From positions 92,501 to 156,500 of the forward strand of contig NZ_JAVAMS010000005.1 in NCBI RefSeq assembly GCF_030730945.1: a stretch of 64,000 nt of DNA, in the 5' to 3' direction. The notes beneath the pieces were generated by a model that searched no databases, was not told the DNA's origin, and was given only the letters and a program-made list of their open reading frames with translations. This DNA comes from Aurantiacibacter poecillastricola. GTDB lineage: Bacteria > Pseudomonadota > Alphaproteobacteria > Sphingomonadales > Sphingomonadaceae. The position numbers and the translations under genes were made by a program. This document shows positions 34,833 to 42,229 of the stretch, piece by piece. How positions within the stretch are numbered: the first letter of the stretch is position 1; every line of letters starts with the position of its first letter.

Positions 34833-36095
34833 TCATTTTACGCCGGCGGCGCGAAGGGGAGTTACGTTATCTGACTTCTCACCATCTTCCCGGCCGCCTT
34901 CACAATAGCCTGCCCAATCGTCCATGAGCCGCCGCCGCTTGTCGAACAGATCGCCACGCCGATAGGCCCGCTCCACCTTGTTCTCGATTGTGTGAGCCAG
35001 TGCCATTTCGGCAACCTCATGGGCATAGCCGGTGCATTCGGCTGCCCAATCGCGGAAACCCGAACGGAAGCCGTGCACGGTCGCATCGACCTTCATGCGG
35101 CGCATAAGCATCGCCATAGCCATGCCGGACAGTTTGCCGCCCTTCGCCCCCGGGAATAAATAATGGCTTCCAAGCGGCTGGAGGCTTTCAAGTATGGCAA
35201 CCGCACGGGGGGACAACGGCACGCGATGCTCTTTCGCGGCCTTCATGCGGTCGGCTGGAATCGTCCAAGTTGCCTTTTGTAGATCGACCTCTGCCCAAGT
35301 CGCGCCGATCACTTCTCCAGAGCGGACAGCGGCGAGAATCGTAAATTCCAGCGCCAGCGCCGCCACGGCCTCCCGCTTGTGCAGCGCGCGGACGAATGCC
35401 GGAATTTCCTCATAGGAGAGCGCCTTGTGGTGCCCGCGCGATAGTCGGGTGCGCGCGGGGAGGATTTGCGCAAGGTGCCCACGCCAGCGCGCCGGGTTTT
35501 CACCCTGCCGATAGCCCCGTGCCTTGGCGCTATCGAGCACGGTTTCCATTCGCCCCCGAATGCGGCTGGCCGTTTCAGCTTTGCCTTTCCAGATTGGCTC
35601 CAGGATTTTGAGCACATGCGCAGTTTCGACCTCTGCAACTGGCAAATCCCCGATCACCGGATAAACATAGGTATCGAGCGTGTTGCGCCATTGCTGGCGA
35701 TGCTTGGGGTTGCGCCAGCTTTCCTCATTCGCAGCGATGTAGGCCGCTGCAACGTCCTTGAACGTGGTTCCGGCTACCTTGGCAGCCTGAGCCGCCGCAA
35801 GCGCCTGAGCGGCCTCCCTATCCCGTTCGTCCAGCGGATCAATGCCCGCCTTGACCTTCACACGTAGCGCCGCCGCCTCGTCGCGCGCATCGGCGAGCGA
35901 CATGCCGCCTTGTCCAGCCGCGCCAAGGCCTATCTCCCGCGCCTTCTCTTTTCCCTTTGGGGTGTAACGATAAACCCATGAGCGTGCACCGGTTGGCTTC
36001 ACCAGTAATTGCAGACCGCCCCCATCGGTATGACGTCCCGGCTTGGCATTCTTCACCGCGAGAGGGGTTAGCGCGTTGTGCAGCTTCCTTGGCAT
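34833..36095 (-). CDS. P4-type tyrosine integrase
   Basis: 420 residues from ATG 36095 (behind AAAGGGA); a longer ORF start (36224) reads through the att side. The N-terminal arm-binding DUF4102 domain (LTPLAVKNAKPGRHTDGGGLQLLV) is followed by a core-binding domain and the catalytic domain: Arg in AVRSGEVIGATW, HGFRSGFRDWAAE (His and Arg) and a Tyr in the AYRRGDLFDKRR neighbourhood. It integrates into tRNA-Ser. It reads toward lower coordinates, with its 5' end about 215 bases from the right att copy. Confidence 0.92.
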   Translation of the reverse strand: MPRKLHNALTPLAVKNAKPGRHTDGGGLQLLVKPTGARSWVYRYTPKGKEKAREIGLGAAGQGGMSLADARDEAAALRVKVKAGIDPLDERDREAAQALAAAQAAKVAGTTFKDVAAAYIAANEESWRNPKHRQQWRNTLDTYVYPVIGDLPVAEVETAHVLKILEPIWKGKAETASRIRGRMETVLDSAKARGYRQGENPARWRGHLAQILPARTRLSRGHHKALSYEEIPAFVRALHKREAVAALALEFTILAAVRSGEVIGATWAEVDLQKATWTIPADRMKAAKEHRVPLSPRAVAILESLQPLGSHYLFPGAKGGKLSGMAMAMLMRRMKVDATVHGFRSGFRDWAAECTGYAHEVAEMALAHTIENKVERAYRRGDLFDKRRRLMDDWAGYCEGGREDGEKSDNVTPLRAAGVK

Positions 36096-36309
36096 TTCGG
36101 GTCCCTTTGAGGGAATCGAACGTGCCAGCGCCCTGCCACATTGGCGGAAATAACAGCCGTTCCCATAACCGCTCCCCGATAATAGCGCGGTTTTATGGGA
36201 ACGCAATCGAACAGATTTGAACATTCGGATTGAGGATATAGTGTAAACTTTAGGTTTTTTGCGGGTTGCCCGGATCGATTAGAACACATTCGGCACGTAG
36301 TATGGCGGA
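36096..36309. other. Integrase leader and attachment-arm region
   Basis: Non-coding stretch between the integrase start and the right att copy, AT-rich near 36200-36260. It would carry the integrase promoter and any arm-type sites. No clear gene is seen in it, nor in the 67 bases from the att copy to the next stop codon. Confidence 0.45.
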
Positions 36310-36325
36310 CTCCGTCTCCGCCACC
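36310..36325. repeat. attR-like 16-bp direct repeat
   Basis: An exact copy of CTCCGTCTCCGCCACC from the tRNA-Ser 3' end (29187-29202). It marks the right boundary of the element, about 70 bases before the EPS locus. Confidence 0.85.
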
Positions 36326-36392
36326 GGCTTAATGGATTTCAGGCCAGAGAGATCGCGGCACCCTGCTATCGCACGTGACCGCGGACAGGCCT

Positions 36393-37709
36393 TCATTGCA
36401 GCGCGGATCTGGGGCCCCTTCTCAATCGCGAACTGCCGGTTCTCGCCATCTCCAATGGCCCTTTAGCCAGAAAGGGCGTGGAAAGTGCCGTCAGGCCGGT
36501 GATCAGGAGAACGTAGTCGATCAGGAAAGGCCCGACGACAAGCTCCGTTCGGATCCTGATCAGGACCGCCAAAGCCGTAACGAGGGCAAAAGCGCGGGCG
36601 GTATCGATCTGCGTGAGCATCGCGGTTCCGCCGCGAACCAGAAATATCAGGAGCGGCACCGTAAACAGGATGAACCCAACCCAGCCGAGGTCAGCGCGCA
36701 GTTCTCGAAACGTGTCGTGAAAATGATACGCCCTCCCATCGGTTTGGCCGTAGCGATTCAGCAGGCCGGGCCCGACGGGGCCAAGCCAGATCGCCTTGTA
36801 GCCAAAGCCCAGTACCGGTTCCTGCGCAATAAGGGCGTCGGCATCTTTCCATAGCAGGGTCCGACCCGTGAGCCGGGGGTCCTTCCCCAGAACGTCGCTA
36901 CGGAACTCGTCTGCCTCCTGCTCGATTTGCGGTAAAGCTGTCAGCGCCGCTCCCGCACATGCCAGGGCAGCGAGCAGGCAATAAAGACGGCCCGCCGGTG
37001 GAAGAAATGAGACAGCCAGCACGACGATCAGTAGCGGCACGAGTATTGCCGCCGAAACGAGGGCCGTCGCAGCGTTGGCCTGCCAGAGCAGGAAGACGGC
37101 AATCGGGACGCAGACCAATCCGGCGATCCGCACAACCACATGCAGGGGGCGCGACATCGCCACGCTGAGGGCCGAGAGCAGCCAGAAAAGGCTGACATAG
37201 GCCATCTGGTTCTTCGATCCTGTAAGGCCGATCAACACCGCGCCCTCGGTCGATGGTCCGGTTCGCCCGGAGAGCAGGCCGAGCGCAAGAGCAATCCCGA
37301 TCCCGAGAAAAACCACCAGCGGCAAGCGGTCGCGCGGCAACGCACGCGCGAGAACTATCCCGATCATCGCGGTTACGAGCAACTGTATCGCATAGCGCAG
37401 GGTCGTCTCTGGCACCGGCGACCAAGCCGTCGACATTATCGCCCACAGCGGCAATGCGAGAAACAGGGCTCCGCCTGCAATCATTGCAAGGGAAAGGCGC
37501 CAGCGGATCGCGACGATGGCGGCCAGCAGGATCAGTTCTGCCATGACTGCTACGGCCCCAAGCGTCTGCATGCACAGACACATCACCAGGGTGATAGCAA
37601 GCGGCTGCACAGGCAGATTTTCGAAACCCAGCGGGGACGAACCCCGATGGCGCCTGCGGGGGGTCGATGTCCGGCCGCGGAGCGCCGTGGCACTGCGGCT
37701 GTTGGTCAT
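36393..37709 (-). CDS. O-antigen ligase/Wzy-type polymerase
   Basis: 438 residues with about 10-12 membrane helices. The long periplasmic loop before the last helices holds GYKAIWLGPVG and a conserved His-rich segment (AYHFHDTFRELRADLGWVG), which is the Wzy_C signature. It polymerises or ligates undecaprenyl-linked repeats at the outer face of the inner membrane. ATG 37709 overlaps the upstream stop (ATGA). In this EPS cluster it is the likely polymerase. Confidence 0.85.
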   Translation of the reverse strand: MTNSRSATALRGRTSTPRRRHRGSSPLGFENLPVQPLAITLVMCLCMQTLGAVAVMAELILLAAIVAIRWRLSLAMIAGGALFLALPLWAIMSTAWSPVPETTLRYAIQLLVTAMIGIVLARALPRDRLPLVVFLGIGIALALGLLSGRTGPSTEGAVLIGLTGSKNQMAYVSLFWLLSALSVAMSRPLHVVVRIAGLVCVPIAVFLLWQANAATALVSAAILVPLLIVVLAVSFLPPAGRLYCLLAALACAGAALTALPQIEQEADEFRSDVLGKDPRLTGRTLLWKDADALIAQEPVLGFGYKAIWLGPVGPGLLNRYGQTDGRAYHFHDTFRELRADLGWVGFILFTVPLLIFLVRGGTAMLTQIDTARAFALVTALAVLIRIRTELVVGPFLIDYVLLITGLTALSTPFLAKGPLEMARTGSSRLRRGPRSALQ

Positions 37710-39112
37710 GCTACCAGGGCCGCTCTGGCAGAAGGTATTTTCCGCAGCAAGGAGGACGTGCGCGCAGAGCTTTGACCGGCATCGATGACGTCCAGCAAGG
37801 TCGGGAAGACATCCGTCAGCGGAATCTTGTCCTCGATCGTTTCGGCAACCCTGCCCGGCGCATGGACCCAGAAAATTCCGTCTGGTGAATGCATTCCGCT
37901 GCGCAGGGATTCGAGGGGGTAGAACAGCTCGGCAAACGGGAGTTCGTCTCCTTCGGAACCGGAGGTGACGTTTTGCCCGCCAGGATCACGATAGACCTTG
38001 CAGCCCGCTTCCACGCGGCTTCCCACCGCTACCGCCCACATGACTTCGCTGCCATCGGGAAGAGAAAGCGCGGAAAGCCGCGATGCGACTTCGCGTGCTT
38101 CAGCCTCGCCATGGCATTCCAGCTGGAACTCCTGCGACATTAGGGGCCGATAGTCGTAGGTTTCCGTTATCCCGGCAAACCGGGTCAGCTTGCCGATATC
38201 GCGGTGGCGAAAGATCTGGCGCCCGCCGTCCTGTTCGAACGCAACCATGGGTTGCTGGCTCAGGGCGGTGCACAGGACGACGCAACCGTCAGGGCCCATC
38301 AGATCGATTGCCTGCGCGACGATCCGGTCCATGCTTTGGTACCCGGCCAGAATCGCGGAAGAATACTGGCCGCGCGCGCTATCGCTCGGCTTGATGTCGA
38401 AGAGATCCGGCTCCATCTCGCGCCAGTGGAAATGCTGGAAATGGGCAGTGGAGTTGAGGAAGAAAGTCGCGAAATCCGGCGTCTCGCGCGAATGAATAGC
38501 GCGGAACAGGTCCCATTGAAGCCGATCCAGGATCAACGCCCGGCGCCATTTCGTATGCGTCAGTCGTTCGCTCGCAAGTTGCGTCAATGCCGAGGACACG
38601 GTTTGCAGGCTGAGGCCATGACCCACCATGAACCGGGCGAAGCGGGCGAACTTGGCAGCGCCAACGTCGGGCTTGCCGCTGTGCTCCTGCACGAAAGCGC
38701 GGACTACGTCGGAGAACGGCTCAAAATATCCAGCCGGATGCTGTGCTGCGTCCGAAGCCCACGGATCCGGCAGGAAGTAACCACGAAAGCTTTCCGCATC
38801 GAAGCTGGTATTCATGCTTCCGCAGATCCAGTTGGATTTTCCCGCTTTGCTGGCCACGTCCCAGATGCGCGGCGCCTTTAGGCTGACCCCATCGTTAAGA
38901 TTGAAGCATCGGTGTTCATCGAACGAGAGGCCGGTGTGCACCGTGACCCATTGGATCCATGGTTCGAGGTTCGGCGGGCTTTCCTGGGCATCGGTGATGC
39001 ATCGGATCGACTTCTCGCGCAGGCGGGCAAAACCGGGCAGTTGGCCAGCCGCAATGAACCGGTCAAGAAGATCGGGAACGAGCTCGTTGAATTCGAGCAT
39101 CAGGGTACGCAT
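37706..39112 (-). CDS. Alkaline-phosphatase-superfamily-like protein, altered metal site
   Basis: 468 residues from ATG 39112 (MRTLMLEFNELVPDLL). The fold pattern matches type I phosphodiesterases, with a late FFLNSTAHFQHFHWREM segment. However, the usual metal Asp of the first strand (GLDG) reads EFNE, the D..QH.FW segment has Ala for Asp, and the SDHG segment reads CTALSQQP. The enzyme may be degenerate or use an altered site. It sits between the sugar transferase and the ligase, coupled by ATGA, so a glycan-modifying or binding role is likely. Confidence 0.6.
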   Translation of the reverse strand: MRTLMLEFNELVPDLLDRFIAAGQLPGFARLREKSIRCITDAQESPPNLEPWIQWVTVHTGLSFDEHRCFNLNDGVSLKAPRIWDVASKAGKSNWICGSMNTSFDAESFRGYFLPDPWASDAAQHPAGYFEPFSDVVRAFVQEHSGKPDVGAAKFARFARFMVGHGLSLQTVSSALTQLASERLTHTKWRRALILDRLQWDLFRAIHSRETPDFATFFLNSTAHFQHFHWREMEPDLFDIKPSDSARGQYSSAILAGYQSMDRIVAQAIDLMGPDGCVVLCTALSQQPMVAFEQDGGRQIFRHRDIGKLTRFAGITETYDYRPLMSQEFQLECHGEAEAREVASRLSALSLPDGSEVMWAVAVGSRVEAGCKVYRDPGGQNVTSGSEGDELPFAELFYPLESLRSGMHSPDGIFWVHAPGRVAETIEDKIPLTDVFPTLLDVIDAGQSSARTSSLLRKIPSARAALVA

Positions 39113-39141
39113 CGGCGCGCCTTTCTCCAGCCGAGTTGAAA

Positions 39142-39819
39142 TCAGCAGGAACCGTCTCTCCGCAACACAACGGGAACGGTAAAGATCAAGATGCGCAAGT
39201 CCTCGCGTATGGATTTGCGGCCGAAGTACTGGGCATCCAGCAGGACCCGCTCGGCATAGCTCAGGTGGCTGCGGCCACTGATCTGGGACAGCCCAGTCAT
39301 GCCAGGATTGGCGCGGCAATAGAGCTGATACACGTGTTCGTAGCGCTCGGCCTCGTCAGCGACGATCGGCCTTGGTCCGACGATACTCATCTGGCCTGCA
39401 AGGACATTGAAAAGCTGGGGCAACTCGTCGAGGCTCGTCGCGCGCAGGAAACGGCCGATGGGCGTGATCCGGGGATCCTTGCGCAGCTTCTGGGTTTCCC
39501 GCCACTCGCGCGCGGCAGCGGGATCTGCCGAAAGCACCTCTTCGAGGCGCTGTTCTGCATTCAACACCATGCTCCGAAATTTCAAGCAACGAAACGTGCG
39601 ACCGTTCCTGCCGATACGCCGGTGGCCAAAGAAGATGGGGCCCGAATCGGTCAACTTCAAAGCAAGCCCGATGACCAGGAACGCTGGCCAAAACAGCAGA
39701 AGGCAAAATACGGCAATCGCAATGTCGAACATGCGATGAAGCATCGGGCGCACCTCATGCCGCATCGGCGGCAGTTCGAATGTCGGCGGATGCTCTCTTT
39801 CCTGGTGCTGGGCGGACAT
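39142..39819 (-). CDS. ExoY/WbaP-like undecaprenyl-phosphate sugar transferase
   Basis: About 225 residues from ATG 39819 (GGAGAG ribosome site); a TTG 16 codons upstream is less likely. One membrane helix (IAIAVFCLLLFWPAFLVIGLAL) precedes the catalytic PGT domain, with KFRSMV, RATSLDELPQLFNVL and MSIVGPRP motifs. It transfers a sugar-1-phosphate onto undecaprenyl phosphate, the first step of repeat-unit synthesis. Confidence 0.93.
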   Translation of the reverse strand: MSAQHQEREHPPTFELPPMRHEVRPMLHRMFDIAIAVFCLLLFWPAFLVIGLALKLTDSGPIFFGHRRIGRNGRTFRCLKFRSMVLNAEQRLEEVLSADPAAAREWRETQKLRKDPRITPIGRFLRATSLDELPQLFNVLAGQMSIVGPRPIVADEAERYEHVYQLYCRANPGMTGLSQISGRSHLSYAERVLLDAQYFGRKSIREDLRILIFTVPVVLRRDGSC

Positions 39820-39912
39820 GGGGCTCTCCGTGCGAATGGGTGGCACGAGTTCGACGACTGTGCGCAAGCAGAATTGAGCCTTGCATGGTGGCGATGATTG
39901 AAAGCGTTAACC

Positions 39913-40308
39913 TTATTGCAGGTTATCAATCTGCGTATTGTCTTCGACACTCGCTTCGCACCCGAAACGGCTTTGGAGGGCCAGTACCGCGATAGATGCA
40001 GCCTGCGCATCGAGCTGCGTCGGATGGGAAGTCATGTATTCCTCGAAAGCGGTTACGAGTTCGCTCTGCGATACGCCATCAGGCAGACAAACCTCTTGGC
40101 TGCCAAGCCACGCCTGGTAGGCCCGGATGGCATCCGAAACTCCGGCGATATAAGCAAAGCAATACGCCTGCGCGTCGACCGACGAGCTCCGGCACTTCGT
40201 CAGCAAGGCCCCGGCGGAGAGATAGCCGCTCGTATCCTGTGCCGAAGCCGGCAAGGTCATTCCCACGAGTGCCATCGCAAGGCAGGCTATAAAGCGCAGG
40301 ACAATCAC
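39913..40308 (-). CDS. Rap1a/Tai-like small secreted protein
   Basis: 131 residues with signal peptide (LPASAQ). The mature part matches the Rap1a/Tai family: GYLSAGALLTKCRS, AQAYCFAYIAGVSDA and FEEYMTSHP, with paired Cys. Rap1a immunises Serratia against its T6SS amidase effector, but many family members are not next to effectors. The GTG start overlaps the SleB-like stop (GTGA), so the two are coupled. Confidence 0.8.
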   Translation of the reverse strand: MIVLRFIACLAMALVGMTLPASAQDTSGYLSAGALLTKCRSSSVDAQAYCFAYIAGVSDAIRAYQAWLGSQEVCLPDGVSQSELVTAFEEYMTSHPTQLDAQAASIAVLALQSRFGCEASVEDNTQIDNLQ

Positions 40309-41267
40309 TCTTCGGTTGGATGGTTGCCGGCGTTTGCCGCCATGCTCAACGGGCGCAGCTGCACTTTCCTGTTCCCTGGCGCCGAGCCGCTCTCGGCAGG
40401 GCCCGCATCAGCCCCGGAAGTCGAGCGCGACAATGTCAGGCTGGACGGTGAGAATGGCTCGGCATCGTCTCCCGTCGACGCTGTGATATCGTTCTCGAAA
40501 TCGCGAACAGATGTGCGGCGGATCGGTTCGACCTCAGTAGCGTCATAGGTCATTTCAAACGCCGCAGGCTTCCCCGCTTGGCCGCGCCACACGTAGAAGA
40601 CGTGCGATCCGATCTGGCCGATGCGGTTCAACGTGCCGCTCCAGTAGGGCCTTACATAGTTGGCGTGGTAATGGGTGGCGAGGCCGACTTCCGAAACGAC
40701 GTGCCCGGCCAGCGCCTGGTGTGCGACATCCCTAGCACGCGCCCAGCCCGCTTTTGAGGGAAGGTGCGCGAGAGACCCGTCGCAAGTGAAGGTGAACTGG
40801 CAGCCGGTCGCCAGAGACGAACCCTGGTACACGACGCCGCATACGCTGTTAGGAAATTCCGAATTGCGAAGGCGGTTGAGGACGACCTGCGCAACGGCGC
40901 GCTGGCCTAGGTCATTCTCCGCCCCGGCCTCGTAATAGATGGCCTCCGTGAGACAGCGGCTCGCCCTTCCAAGGCTAACGGGATCGTCGGTCTGGATCGT
41001 GAACGGCTTGGCGAGATCGAGAGACGTGGCTTCAGGTCCACCAAGGCCAGCAGGTAGTCCGGCTTCAATCGACGATGTGAGCGCCCTTACCTGTTCAGCA
41101 TCGCTGTCGAGTGGTTTTCCGAAGGACTCCCCATTTCCGGTATGGGAGCCCCCCATGATCAAGCCCAGCGTAGCGATAGCACACAACGCTTGCAGACCAC
41201 GGTATGACATGGCCCCGAAGCGACCTCGACCGGAGGCGGCGGTATGTCCTGATCGTCGAATGAACAT
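40305..41267 (-). CDS. SleB-type cell-wall hydrolase (Hydrolase_2)
   Basis: 320 residues from ATG 41267; ATG 41210 (MSYRGLQAL) is an alternative that starts at the membrane helix. The Hydrolase_2 domain appears as LTEAIYYEAGAENDLGQRAVAQVVLNR, CGVVYQGS and CQFTFTCDG. It is likely a periplasmic muramidase/transglycosylase-like enzyme. Ser/Thr-rich C-terminal tail. It overlaps the Rap1a-like gene. Confidence 0.82.
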   Translation of the reverse strand: MFIRRSGHTAASGRGRFGAMSYRGLQALCAIATLGLIMGGSHTGNGESFGKPLDSDAEQVRALTSSIEAGLPAGLGGPEATSLDLAKPFTIQTDDPVSLGRASRCLTEAIYYEAGAENDLGQRAVAQVVLNRLRNSEFPNSVCGVVYQGSSLATGCQFTFTCDGSLAHLPSKAGWARARDVAHQALAGHVVSEVGLATHYHANYVRPYWSGTLNRIGQIGSHVFYVWRGQAGKPAAFEMTYDATEVEPIRRTSVRDFENDITASTGDDAEPFSPSSLTLSRSTSGADAGPAESGSAPGNRKVQLRPLSMAANAGNHPTEE

Positions 41268-41313
41268 GCGGATCGGACCTAGCCCGATCGCCTGCGCAGG
41301 CCCCTTAACTGCA

Positions 41314-42060
41314 TTAGATTCCGAGCAGCGTGTCTTCGGTGGCAGGCGCTTCCCTTGCCGGGCGCAGATACGTCTCATCGAAACCCGCGACCTGTTGCAG
41401 CGCGTATCGATCAATGATCGTCATTTCCTTCGAACGGAGATGGATCAATCCTTCGTGACGCAGCTGTTGCAGTTTCCGATTGACGTGAACCGGCGTAAGA
41501 CCGAGCACATCGGCGAAATCGTCCTGGGTCAGCGGGAAATGGAAGCTGTTGCCGTCGACCTCTCCGATCATGGCCAATCTGGCGAAAGCTTCGCAAATCA
41601 GATGAGCCATGCGTTCAAGAGCATCCCGGCGACCGACATTGACGATCCACGTTGCCATGACCGCATTCTTGATTCGCCCATAGTTGCGCATCGCCCTGCC
41701 AATCGTTGGTCGGCTCTGGATGGCCCGATCCATCTCCTCGTGGCTCGCAAAAGCGACGACGCTGGGACAAAGGGCAACGATCTCCTCGATGGCGGGACAG
41801 TCCGGATAGCTATCGAAGTAGAGGGCATCTCCGGGCAGCAGCAGGCCAGTGATCTGCCGCGATCCGTTGCGCATGATCTGGTAGCATGCCGCCCACCCCT
41901 CTAGCATGATGGGAAACCGCAACATCTGATCGCCGTCTCTCAAGATGTAGCGTTTGGCCGCTACCCTTCGATCTCTCGAACATAGATTGTCGATGACGTC
42001 AGCGTCATCGTCGTCCAGCGGCGACGTAAAGGATAGCCGCTTTGCAAAAGCATTATTCAT
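41314..42060 (-). CDS. Crp/Fnr-family transcriptional regulator
   Basis: 248 residues: a cNMP-like sensor domain (RYILRDGDQMLRFPIMLEGWAACYQI, residues 37-120), a dimerisation helix and a C-terminal HTH_Crp (LTQDDFADVLGLTPVHVNRKLQQLRHEG). No cysteine cluster for an Fe-S site is seen, so it is probably not a true FNR. It is within the EPS locus and upstream of the SleB/Rap1a pair, so it may control them. Confidence 0.85.
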   Translation of the reverse strand: MNNAFAKRLSFTSPLDDDDADVIDNLCSRDRRVAAKRYILRDGDQMLRFPIMLEGWAACYQIMRNGSRQITGLLLPGDALYFDSYPDCPAIEEIVALCPSVVAFASHEEMDRAIQSRPTIGRAMRNYGRIKNAVMATWIVNVGRRDALERMAHLICEAFARLAMIGEVDGNSFHFPLTQDDFADVLGLTPVHVNRKLQQLRHEGLIHLRSKEMTIIDRYALQQVAGFDETYLRPAREAPATEDTLLGI

Positions 42061-42107
42061 TCGTCAAAAGCTCCGACCTAGCTCACTGACGAACTTCGCT
42101 GTTTATG

Positions 42108-42123
42108 GTGATCGAGAAATCAC
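42108..42123. promoter_or_regulatory. Dyad upstream of the Crp-family gene
   Basis: GTGAT and ATCAC arms separated by six bases lie about 50 bases before the start. They are like, but differently spaced from, Crp/Fnr sites (TGAT-N4-ATCA). Possible autoregulation. The 42061-42229 gap around it is AT-rich and non-coding. Confidence 0.3.
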
Positions 42124-42229
42124 AAAAGTTAAAATCGATTGGAAGATAAGGGCTTCTCTTGGCTATTAAGAGGTAGTGCGGCGAATTTCATTTACCTATG
42201 CTAATTTGGGAACAATTTCGCAAAACGCT

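Larger units (their letters stand above)
29187..36325. mobile_element. Integrated satellite-like element in tRNA-Ser
   Basis: About 7.1 kb bounded by 16-bp direct repeats, the left one in tRNA-Ser. It encodes a P4-type integrase, an AlpA-like factor, a winged-helix protein, a Toprim primase, a RepA-like AAA ATPase and several unknown proteins. No capsid, tail, terminase, relaxase or type IV secretion genes are seen, so it resembles a phage satellite or a mini integrative element that depends on a helper. The integrase lies at the right end, away from the tRNA, and reads leftward. Confidence 0.8.
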
